NCBI GenBank assembly: GCA_023254445.1
Contig: JALRLN010000102.1
Coordinates: forward strand, 1-5,247
Direction of reading: 5' to 3'
DNA length: 5,247 nucleotides
Source of the DNA: Candidatus Poseidoniaceae archaeon
Lineage (GTDB): Archaea; Thermoplasmatota; Poseidoniia; Poseidoniales; Poseidoniaceae
A program made the position numbers and the translations under genes. This document shows positions 1 to 5,247 of the stretch, piece by piece. The notes beneath the pieces are model-generated. The model was given only the letters and a program-made list of their open reading frames with translations. It was not told where the DNA came from and did not search any database. The stretch's first letter is position 1; every line of letters begins with the position of its first letter.

Positions 1-1
1 C

Positions 2-391
2 ACCCCTCTCACGGCGGCTCCCGCGGCGCCGTACCTGCTGCAGGCGCTGATCGCCGCCGAGCACGCCATCGCCCCGGTCGCGGCGGCGACCGCATGGCAC
101 CGCATCGTCGCGCGGTACGACGAGCTGCTCGCCCTCGCACCCACGCCGGTCACCCGGCTCACCCGGGCGGTGGCCGTGGGTGAGAGCGAGGGCCCGGAGG
201 CCGGGCTCGCCGCACTCGACGGCGTGGCGCTCCCCGGTCACCGGCTGCCCGCGGTGCGGGCCGACCTGCTGCGGAGAGCCGGGCGGGAGGACGAGTCACG
301 CACGGCCTACGACGCGGCGATCGCGCTGTGCCGCAACGAGGCGGAGCGAGCCCACCTCGTCGCGCGCCGCGCAGCGACCGGCAGCGACTAG
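2..391 (+). CDS. ECF42-type RNA polymerase sigma factor, C-terminal fragment
   Basis: The gene is cut by the left window edge. The 129 visible residues form the helical C-terminal extension (DUF6596/TPR-like) found on ECF42 sigma factors, which direct RNA polymerase to special promoters and need this extension for activity. Seen: PYLLQALIAAEHA (residues 9-21), then a Trp at 32, then YDELLALAPTPV (39-50), RAVAVGE (55-61), GPEAGLAALD (64-73) and AVRADLLRRAGR (84-95). This is the usual order 'YxLQAAIAAxHA, LYDxLLxLxPxPVVxLNRAVA, GPxAGLxxLD, RAxLLxRxGR'. One deviation is RLTRAVA where family members usually have LNRAVA. The sigma-2 and sigma-4 DNA-binding regions lie outside the window. The TAG stop overlaps the stop of the converging sulfur-carrier gene by sharing CTAG. 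Base composition is clearly higher in G+C than the rest of the window, so I infer a different source genome. Family call is by recognition of motifs, not by search. Confidence 0.85.
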   Translation, partial: TPLTAAPAAPYLLQALIAAEHAIAPVAAATAWHRIVARYDELLALAPTPVTRLTRAVAVGESEGPEAGLAALDGVALPGHRLPAVRADLLRRAGREDESRTAYDAAIALCRNEAERAHLVARRAATGSD

Positions 392-1576
392 CAGCCGCCG
401 GCGACGGCGGGGATGACCGACACCTCGGCGCCGTCGGGCGTCGGGGTGGTGGTACGCGTGGTCTTCGATGACCGGCACGTCCTCGCCAAGCAGGTCCTGG
501 ATGCCGACGAGGTACCCCGATTCTGTCTCGTCGCAGAAGGAGTACGCCACGCCGGTGCGGCCCGCGCGTGCCGTGCGCCCGATGCGGTGCACGTAGATCT
601 CCGGCTCGTTCGGGAGTTCGTAGTTGAACACGTGCGTGATGCCTTCGACGTCGATGCCGCGGCTGGCGATGTCGGTCGCAACGAGGATGGGCACGTCACC
701 GTCGCGGAAGCCCTCAAGGGCCCGGACCCGAGCGGTTTGGCTCTTGTTGCCGTGGATGGCTTCGGCCACGATGCCGTCGCGTGACAGTTGCTGCACCAAG
801 CGGTTCGCGCCGTGCTTCGTGCGGGTGAAGACGATGCCGCAATCCACCATTTCGGCGTGGATGATGTCGGCGAGCAGGCGCACCTTGTCCGCCTTCTTCA
901 CGAACATCACATGCTGCTCGATGCGGTCGGTCGTGGGCTCCTCCGGGCTGACGTCCACGCGAACGGGGTCGGTGAGCATCTTGGCGACCAGATCGCGGAT
1001 GCCTTCGGGCATGGTCGCGCTGAACAGCAGGTTCTGGCGCTCCCGGGGGAGGAGGCGGAGGATCTTCCGAACGTCGTGGATGAAGCCCATGTCGAGCATC
1101 CGGTCCGCCTCGTCCAGCACCAGGTGCTTGACGTGCGAGAGGTCGACGTAGCCCTGTTCCTCAAGGTCGAGGAGGCGCCCGGGGGTGGCGACCAGCACGT
1201 CGACGCCCCGGTCAATGGCGCGCACCTGCGGCATCTGACCAACGCCGCCGAAGATGACGAAGGAGTGCAGGGTCAGGTTGCGGCCGTAGACCTCGAGGCG
1301 GTCGCCGATTTGGGCCGCCAGTTCACGCGTCGGTGTGAGAATAAGCGCACGGATCGGGCGTCCATGTTCCGGACGTTCGGCGGCGAGGTGGTGCAGGATG
1401 GGCAGGGCGAAGGCCGCGGTCTTGCCGGTGCCCGTCTGGGCCACGCCAAGCACGTCCCGGCCTTCGAGCAAGGCAGGGATGGTCCGTTCCTGAACGGGGG
1501 TTGGCGTCGTGTAGCCCTCGGCGCGCACGGCGCGCTGGATGCGGTCGTCGAGGGCAAGGTCGGAAAACTCGGTCAT
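296..1576 (-). CDS. DEAD-box ATP-dependent RNA helicase, RhlE-like; C-terminus replaced by unrelated sequence
   Basis: The protein unwinds RNA duplexes using ATP in the cytoplasm; relatives act in ribosome assembly, RNA decay and cold adaptation. All core motifs are intact. Domain 1 has the Q motif GYTTPTPVQ (21-29), motif I AQTGTGKT (46-53), Ia PTRELA (82-87), GG (110-111), Ib TPGR (131-134), II DEAD (155-158) and III SAT (186-188). Domain 2 has IV VFTRT (249-253), V ATDIASRGID (300-309) and VI HRIGRTARAG (330-339). The ATG at 1576 is chosen because FSDL…I…GY follows at the usual family distance; no Shine-Dalgarno sequence is visible. Residues 1 to about 380 (1576 to 437) are genuine. The last 46 residues (296 to 436), Arg-rich and without resemblance to helicases, are antisense to the sigma factor and sulfur-carrier genes. 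The true tail, which in this family usually follows the 'PVIEDHxYHHP' stretch as a short basic extension, is lost. The gene is divergent from the DUF1761 gene. Confidence 0.93.
   Translation of the reverse strand: MTEFSDLALDDRIQRAVRAEGYTTPTPVQERTIPALLEGRDVLGVAQTGTGKTAAFALPILHHLAAERPEHGRPIRALILTPTRELAAQIGDRLEVYGRNLTLHSFVIFGGVGQMPQVRAIDRGVDVLVATPGRLLDLEEQGYVDLSHVKHLVLDEADRMLDMGFIHDVRKILRLLPRERQNLLFSATMPEGIRDLVAKMLTDPVRVDVSPEEPTTDRIEQHVMFVKKADKVRLLADIIHAEMVDCGIVFTRTKHGANRLVQQLSRDGIVAEAIHGNKSQTARVRALEGFRDGDVPILVATDIASRGIDVEGITHVFNYELPNEPEIYVHRIGRTARAGRTGVAYSFCDETESGYLVGIQDLLGEDVPVIEDHAYHHPDARRRRGVGHPRRRRRLLVAAGRCAARDEVGSLRLVAAQRDRRVVGRA
388..438 (-). CDS. CysO/MoaD-type ubiquitin-like sulfur carrier protein, C-terminal fragment cut at a junction
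   Basis: Only the last 16 residues remain, ending in DGAEVSVIPAVAGGC and a TAG stop (388-390). This closely resembles the C-terminal signature of ubiquitin-fold sulfur carriers such as mycobacterial CysO and MoaD (…DGDxVxxxPAVAGG), in which the terminal GlyGly is adenylated and turned into a thiocarboxylate that donates sulfur for cysteine or molybdopterin synthesis. The rest of the roughly 90-residue protein is absent: upstream of about position 440 the same strand encodes the DEAD-box helicase in another frame. An extra Cys follows the GlyGly; in related carriers such as QbsE extra residues are removed by a JAMM-type protease. The gene converges with the sigma factor and overlaps it by four bases, a normal arrangement for compact bacterial genomes. 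The motif is short, so the call rests on the pattern plus the fitting position. ThiS-like or MoaD-like membership cannot be separated. Confidence 0.62.
   Translation of the reverse strand, partial: PDGAEVSVIPAVAGGC
432..445. repeat. Tandem 7-base repeat CGTCGGG x2 at the probable junction of two genomes
   Basis: CGTCGGG occurs at 432-438 and again directly at 439-445. To the left, both strands read sensibly as high-GC bacterial gene ends. To the right, the - strand reads as a typical DEAD-box helicase. The helicase-like sequence ends at HHPDA (codons down to 437), and the sulfur-carrier sequence begins at PDGAEV (from 438). Both sides thus contain the CCCGACG string on the - strand. I infer that this short shared string is where two molecules, or two assembly paths, were joined. 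The exact break could lie anywhere from about 425 to 460. Confidence 0.6.
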
Positions 1577-1622
1577 GTGAGGTGGCCTCAGGCGGAGGAG
1601 GACCCCGGAGCCGAGGCCCTCA

Positions 1623-1636
1623 GGACCTTCCGGTCC
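1623..1636. repeat. Short hairpin upstream of the helicase start
   Basis: GGACC-TTCC-GGTCC forms a perfect 5-bp stem with a 4-base loop, 47 bases before the helicase ATG. A second possible pairing, GGCCTC (1584-1589) with GAGGCC (1613-1618), lies between it and the start. If the helicase mRNA has a 5' leader, these could fold in it. Such short pairings are common by chance in GC-rich DNA, so a role is only a guess. Confidence 0.3.
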
Positions 1637-1761
1637 ACCCCTCCCTCAGCGCACCCCCTTTCAACCCCACAGGTCGAAGTTGACCGCAAAGGGGACGGTT
1701 GCGGCCACCACGGTCGTGGAGCAGAAGACCCCGTTCTGCACGGCGAGCAAGGACGCTGCAC

Positions 1762-1798
1762 CTGAACGCGCCCGGCGTGTCGGCAGGTTGACGTTCAG
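1762..1798. repeat. 7-bp inverted repeat just upstream of the DUF1761 gene, possible operator
   Basis: CTGAACG (1762-1768) and CGTTCAG (1792-1798) are perfect inverted copies. Their centres are 30 bases apart, about three helical turns, and the repeat ends 18 bases before the DUF1761 ATG. The placement would suit a dimeric regulator or a promoter-proximal hairpin. No known operator is recognised. Confidence 0.3.
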
Positions 1799-1816
1799 CA
1801 CGGATGCGCGGGCGGC

Positions 1817-2227
1817 ATGGCCTCCATGTGGCTCATCGCCCCTCTCGCTGCCCTCAGCACCTTCGTCTTCAACTTCGCATGGTTCGGCCCGCTCAAGATG
1901 TGGACCCATTGGACGAACGCGTTGGGTTTGACGGAGGAGGACCTGCACGGGAAGTACCACACCGCACCCGTCCTCTTCGGCTCCGTGCTTGCGGCCCTCA
2001 TGGTCGAGACGCTCGTGGTTCTGTGGGTGTTGTCCACGGCCTACGCGGCCCCCACAGCGATGGACGGCGCCGTCCTCGGCCTGGCGTTGGGTGGCGGCAT
2101 TGCCGCGACCACCTCGTTGGGCCACCGCATGTTTGCGGCGCAGGGCTTCAAGGTCTGGCTCATCGAGGTGACCCCTGACGTGGTGGGCCTCGTGATGATC
2201 GGTGCGGTGCTCGGTGCCTTCCTCTGA
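1817..2227 (+). CDS. DUF1761 family small integral membrane protein
   Basis: A 136-residue protein with four predicted membrane helices: about residues 5-24, 51-77, 81-107 and 113-136. The stretch NFAWFGPLKMW (19-29) followed by LGLTEED (36-42) matches the family hallmark 'N…WYGPLFGKxW…xGxSxE'. The Gly-rich third helix (GLALGGGIAATTSLGH, 88-103) also fits, as does the C-terminal helix ending GAVLGAFL. Length is typical of the family and the gene looks complete. No enzymatic function is established for DUF1761. I see no cytoplasmic domain, no cofactor motif and no signal peptide apart from the first helix. The start is taken at the first ATG (1817); a second ATG three codons on (1826) is equally possible because neither has a visible ribosome binding site. 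It is divergent from the helicase and convergent with the large surface protein, so no operon partner suggests a role. Confidence 0.78.
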   Translation: MASMWLIAPLAALSTFVFNFAWFGPLKMWTHWTNALGLTEEDLHGKYHTAPVLFGSVLAALMVETLVVLWVLSTAYAAPTAMDGAVLGLALGGGIAATTSLGHRMFAAQGFKVWLIEVTPDVVGLVMIGAVLGAFL

Positions 2228-2324
2228 GCCTCACACCGATCACGCAGCAGGCCTCAGTTCGCACCTTCCGCCCGTTCACCAGGTCGCGCACAGTAAGGTC
2301 GACGGCCCACTTGACCACGGAGGC
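2228..2324. other. Intergenic gap between two converging genes
   Basis: This 97-base spacer separates the stop of the DUF1761 gene from the stop of the large surface protein gene. A weak pairing, CTGAG (2224-2228) with CTCAG (2253-2257), is possible, but no T-run follows on either strand, so I do not call a terminator. No tRNA-like fold or open frame of note was seen. Confidence 0.4.
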
Positions 2325-5247
2325 TCATGGCCACTTTTGCCAGAGGTCGTTGGTATGGGCGGTCCGGTACCACCAATCCGGATGGCCCGGTGGCCATTGA
2401 ATCCACTCGAATCCGTCAGGCTTCACGATGCCAACTTCCGACACAGGGGGCTCGTTGACGGTCGAAGGGGGCGCAGGCAGGACGGCGCCCGTGGCTCCTG
2501 AATCCACGCTCTTGTCGCTCAGGGCCAATTTTTCCTCGAGCAACCGCGTGCGGTCCTCGGAATCGACCGACCCTGCAAGCCCGAAGTAGCCCTCGTTGTG
2601 GGCAATCCTGTGCAGTTCGGCCGGGGTTGACCCACGGAGGTCCTCGATGAGGGTGAAGAGTTTCTCCCTCGTCTCCTTCGTGATCTCGTTGTTGGTGTAT
2701 CGACCGGTGAGGTCGGCCTTGAGTTGGTCAAGTTCCTCGGCAAACTCCTGTGGCAGGTGATGGTAGGCTTGCGTGATGGACTGCAAGTATCGCAACTCTG
2801 CGCGCTCCTCTTCTGAGAGTTTGGAATGCTTGCGAAGGACCTGCACCCAGCGGAAGGCATCGGGAAGGATGGCCGCCACCGCATTGGTCTGAAGCACGCT
2901 GAACAACGCCAGGAGGATGGCGCCAAGGCCGACGGTGGTCGTCACAGGGTCGGCTTGCCCGGCAAAGAAGGAGGCAAGGGCCGAGGTCGGTTCAACCTCC
3001 TCTTCCGACTCAACCATCACGCAACCGGTCGAATCCACAACCGTGTTTGGAAGCGTCCATGGGCAGCGGTCATCAACATCAGAAACGCCGTCAGCGTCCT
3101 GGTCAAGGAGACGTCGCTGCGCTTCGCTGCAGCCGTGCTCGGTCACGTTGTCCCCAATGGCGGTCGAGGGGCAGACGTCCTTGGAATCGACCACCCCGTC
3201 ACCATCGCCGTCGTCGAGGCAACCGTCCTCGTTGTCGTCCAAGGCCGAGGCGTTCACCTCCGGGCATTGATCCTGCACGTCAGGAACGCCGTCGCCGTCG
3301 CCGTCCAGGGCGCACCCGTTGGCGTCCACCGTGACGTCGGCTTCTGTGCTCGGGCACGCATCGACCGAATCGCCAACGCCGTCGCCGTCCGAGTCCAGCG
3401 ATTCGTTGGCGTCGTTCGGGTACGCATCGGCGTTGTCGCCCACGCCATCGCCGTCTGAATCAGCGGATTCGCTCGCGTCGTTCGGGAACGCATCGGCGTT
3501 GTCGCCCACGCCATCACCGTCGGAATCGACGGACTCGCTGCCATCGTTCGGGAAGGCGTCCGTGTTGTCGCCCACGCCGTCCCCGTCGGCATCGAATTGC
3601 TCGAAGGCGTTCATCGGGAAGGCATCGGCGTTGTCCCCGACCCCGTCACCGTCAGCATCAGCGGACTCGGAGGCGTCGTTGGGGAAGGCGTCACCGTTGT
3701 CGCCAACGCCGTCGCCGTCGGAATCGAAGGTTTCGAAGGCGTTGAAGGGGAACATGTCGCTGTTGTCGCCAACGCCATCACCGTCGCTGTCGAAGGCCTC
3801 TGTGGAATCGTTTGGGAAGGCGTCGGCGTTGTTGCCCACGCCGTCACCGTCACTGTCCTCCCATTCGTTGGCGTTGTCAGGGAAGGCATCGCCGGTGTTG
3901 CTGTAGCCGTCGTTGTCGTCGTCCGGACAGCCGACCACGTCCTCCGTGGATGCACCTGCATCGTTCGGGCAATCGTCGTCAGCGTTCAGCACGCCATCTC
4001 CGTCGAAGTCGTTCTGGTCGATGAACTCGAAGGAGGAGGACAGCAGGTGCTCCCCGCCGTCCTTGTCGACCAGCGAAAGGTCCACCGTACCCGCAAAGGC
4101 GACGCTTGGCGTCGTCACGCGAACCGTCGTGTCGTTGAGCACGGTTCCCGTGACCGAACCAACTTGACCGAATTGAACGGTGACCTCGTTGGTGACGCTC
4201 AAGCCGGTGGAGATCGTGGCGTACTTCATGACATCGAGGTTTTCGTCGGTGTAGGCGACGTGAATGACACCGTTCGCATCAAGCACCATGGACGTGCTGT
4301 CGCCCATGTCGCCTCCGCTCGCAACGGTTTGAATCTGCCAAGACGAGGCGCCGGGGTCCCACGAGGCGTGCTTGAGGTTGAATCCAGACCACGAATGGTA
4401 CACGATGTGCGGGTTGCCCCCTGCGTCGATGGCGATGTTCGCGTCGTACCCGTATCCAGAGGCGTCCACGATGGTGGTGGACCACTGCCCGTTTGGAACG
4501 CCGGTGGCGTACCGCAGGTCGTCGTTCCTGTCGTCAAAGTGCGCGATGTGGAACTGCCCGTCGTCGTCCATGGCCATTGCAAGGTAATACCCAGGGTACA
4601 TGTTGTACGCAGGAACGGCAAAGTCGATGCCGTAGGACGTAAAGGACCCGCTTTGGTTGCTGGCGATCTTCAATTTCCCGTCCTCACGCGACTGGTAGGC
4701 GATGTGGACATGGTCGTTCTCGTCGATCACGATCGCTGAATGGCATCCACGGTTGTCCCCAGCAGCCACGGTCTGCGTGGACCATTGCGTGCCGTCGAAG
4801 GACGCCAACTTCAGGCCGTTTCCGCAGAACGAGGCTGAGACGGCGTAGGAGATGTGCGGGTGGTTGTTCGAATCGACGGCAATCCCGACCTCGCCGTACT
4901 TGACGTTCCCCGTCACGTACGATTTGCTCCATGTGGTGCCGTCGAAGTGGAGGTAGTACAGGTGGTCACCGTTGGCATAGTAGGCCGCGTGAAGGTGGTC
5001 GTTGCCATCGATGACCATGTGCGTGAAGCGACAGTAACTCGTGTCGCAATCGGTGATTTTCGTGGTCACCCATGACGAGCCGTCGTACACGGAGTGGTGG
5101 AATTCGTAGGTTCCACCGTTGGCATGCACCACGTGCAGGTTGCCGCCCGAGTCGACGGCAATCGCGTTCTCGTGACCGGCTTGATCGGCGCTGTCAGCGG
5201 GGTTCAACGACCATTGGTGGTCCAGACCGTCGTCGGTCACGTTCCTG
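2325..5247 (-). CDS. Large cell-surface protein: propeller-like repeats, IPT/TIG-like domain, thrombospondin type 3 repeats, one membrane helix; N-terminus outside window
   Basis: The frame is open to the window edge, so the GTG at 5240 is not the real start and the signal peptide must lie outside. Residues below count from that GTG (971 visible). At 25-340 there are seven repeats of 45-52 residues, each with an Asp followed by five residues and a His (D30/H36 to D321/H327) and ending H-[hydrophobic]2-[YH]. This suggests a seven-bladed beta-propeller. At 345-408 there is an IPT/TIG-like Ig domain (VTVQFGQV … TTVRVTTP … GTVDLSL). At 410-740 there are thrombospondin type 3 repeats with DxDGDGxxD calcium-binding motifs. 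Then follow an acidic linker (744-750), one membrane helix at about 766-792, a charged helical region (800-905) and a Trp-rich tail (941-971). All 14 Cys lie before the helix, as expected for an outside domain. I infer an anchored surface protein that binds a glycan or protein; the ligand is unknown. Poseidoniales is the suggested host, with a marine bacterium as the alternative. Confidence 0.85.
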   Translation of the reverse strand, partial: RNVTDDGLDHQWSLNPADSADQAGHENAIAVDSGGNLHVVHANGGTYEFHHSVYDGSSWVTTKITDCDTSYCRFTHMVIDGNDHLHAAYYANGDHLYYLHFDGTTWSKSYVTGNVKYGEVGIAVDSNNHPHISYAVSASFCGNGLKLASFDGTQWSTQTVAAGDNRGCHSAIVIDENDHVHIAYQSREDGKLKIASNQSGSFTSYGIDFAVPAYNMYPGYYLAMAMDDDGQFHIAHFDDRNDDLRYATGVPNGQWSTTIVDASGYGYDANIAIDAGGNPHIVYHSWSGFNLKHASWDPGASSWQIQTVASGGDMGDSTSMVLDANGVIHVAYTDENLDVMKYATISTGLSVTNEVTVQFGQVGSVTGTVLNDTTVRVTTPSVAFAGTVDLSLVDKDGGEHLLSSSFEFIDQNDFDGDGVLNADDDCPNDAGASTEDVVGCPDDDNDGYSNTGDAFPDNANEWEDSDGDGVGNNADAFPNDSTEAFDSDGDGVGDNSDMFPFNAFETFDSDGDGVGDNGDAFPNDASESADADGDGVGDNADAFPMNAFEQFDADGDGVGDNTDAFPNDGSESVDSDGDGVGDNADAFPNDASESADSDGDGVGDNADAYPNDANESLDSDGDGVGDSVDACPSTEADVTVDANGCALDGDGDGVPDVQDQCPEVNASALDDNEDGCLDDGDGDGVVDSKDVCPSTAIGDNVTEHGCSEAQRRLLDQDADGVSDVDDRCPWTLPNTVVDSTGCVMVESEEEVEPTSALASFFAGQADPVTTTVGLGAILLALFSVLQTNAVAAILPDAFRWVQVLRKHSKLSEEERAELRYLQSITQAYHHLPQEFAEELDQLKADLTGRYTNNEITKETREKLFTLIEDLRGSTPAELHRIAHNEGYFGLAGSVDSEDRTRLLEEKLALSDKSVDSGATGAVLPAPPSTVNEPPVSEVGIVKPDGFEWIQWPPGHPDWWYRTAHTNDLWQKWP
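2865..2945 (-). other. Membrane-spanning segment of the large surface protein
   Basis: Residues about 766-792 of the visible protein are an unbroken hydrophobic stretch (VGLGAILLALFSVL and on to AVAAILP). An acidic run precedes it and basic residues follow (FRWVQVLRKHSK). The positive-inside rule therefore puts the repeats outside and the last 180 or so residues in the cytoplasm. Confidence 0.8.
3357..3857 (-). repeat. 66-bp tandem repeat block encoding 22-residue calcium-binding repeats
   Basis: Seven full units and the start of an eighth begin exactly every 22 residues (462, 484, 506, 528, 550, 572, 594, 616 of the visible protein). Each unit reads roughly DSDGDGVGDNADAFPNDxxE. The Asp pattern is the calcium-binding motif of thrombospondin type 3 repeats. 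In these units Phe-Pro (Tyr-Pro once) stands where other repeats have Cys-Pro. Copies differ mostly at third codon positions, except two adjacent copies (3409-3461 and 3475-3527) that differ at only 3 of 53 bases, which points to a recent duplication. Confidence 0.9.

Larger units (their letters stand above)
1577..1816. promoter_or_regulatory. Divergent intergenic region between helicase and DUF1761 gene
   Basis: This 240-base gap must hold the promoters of both divergent genes. I see no convincing archaeal TATA box, no clear bacterial -35/-10 pair and no Shine-Dalgarno sequence before either start, so transcripts may be leaderless or the signals are atypical. It contains two inverted repeats, listed separately, and CCTCAGG repeated directly at 1586-1592 and 1618-1624. 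A 46-codon GTG-started frame on the - strand (1801 to 1661, ending NFDLWG) is open, but I do not accept it as a gene. Confidence 0.4.

Noticed and set aside
788..1765. Long open frame on the + strand opposite the helicase
   Set aside because: It is antisense to an intact helicase with all motifs, and its His/Val/Asp/Glu-rich composition is that of a codon shadow. High G+C removes stop codons.
1661..1801. 46-codon GTG-started frame on the - strand with a hydrophobic middle (…VVAATVPFAVNFDLWG)
   Set aside because: It looks somewhat protein-like, but there is no ribosome binding site and no recognisable family. It also lies in the only space available for two divergent promoters. Conservation in relatives would change this view.
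1680..1931. ATG-started frame on the + strand overlapping the DUF1761 start
   Set aside because: It overlaps a well-supported gene in another frame, and its second half is plainly a shadow.
2224..2257. Possible terminator hairpin after the DUF1761 gene
   Set aside because: Only five pairs form without a bulge, and no T-run follows.
2202..2501. 99-codon frame on the + strand across the 3' end of the surface protein gene
   Set aside because: It overlaps the conserved-looking Trp-rich tail of the - strand gene and shows no domain of its own.
3319..3906. Ser/Pro-rich repetitive frame on the + strand
   Set aside because: Its repeat period is the same 66 bases as the surface protein repeat block on the other strand, so it is a shadow.
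3597..4739. Long open frame on the + strand opposite the surface protein
   Set aside because: Its repetitive Val/Ala/Gly text is the reverse complement of the calcium-repeat codons, with no recognisable domain.

Overview
The window looks like two unrelated pieces of DNA joined at about position 440. The left piece (1 to about 440) is very GC-rich (sampled 60-base lines are 77-80% G+C). It carries two converging bacterial gene ends: the C-terminal part of an ECF42-type RNA polymerase sigma factor on the + strand, and the last residues of a CysO/MoaD-type sulfur carrier protein on the - strand. The two genes share a CTAG at their stop codons. Both families and the base composition suggest a high-GC bacterium, most likely an actinomycete.

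The right piece (about 440 to 5247) is less GC-rich (sampled lines 60-67%). It contains a DEAD-box RNA helicase of RhlE type (- strand), a small four-helix membrane protein of the DUF1761 type (+ strand, divergent from the helicase), and the 3' part of a very large secreted/membrane-anchored protein (- strand, convergent with DUF1761). That protein has seven propeller-like repeats, an IPT/TIG-like domain, an array of calcium-binding thrombospondin type 3 repeats, one membrane helix and a Trp-rich cytoplasmic tail. This architecture resembles large surface proteins of marine planktonic microbes. Marine Group II archaea (Poseidoniales) are my best guess, but a marine bacterium is not excluded.

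The helicase reading frame runs through the junction and ends in an Arg-rich stretch that is simply the antisense of the sigma factor and sulfur-carrier genes. Its natural C-terminus is therefore missing. The simplest explanation is a chimeric metagenomic contig joined over a short tandem repeat (CGTCGGG twice). A real insertion or rearrangement is possible but less likely.

There is no sign of an operon or of a shared pathway among the genes of the right piece: they are divergent or convergent single genes. No RNA gene, CRISPR array, insertion sequence or clear terminator was seen. I did not find a new multi-gene system. The most useful observations are the junction itself and the domain layout of the large surface protein.
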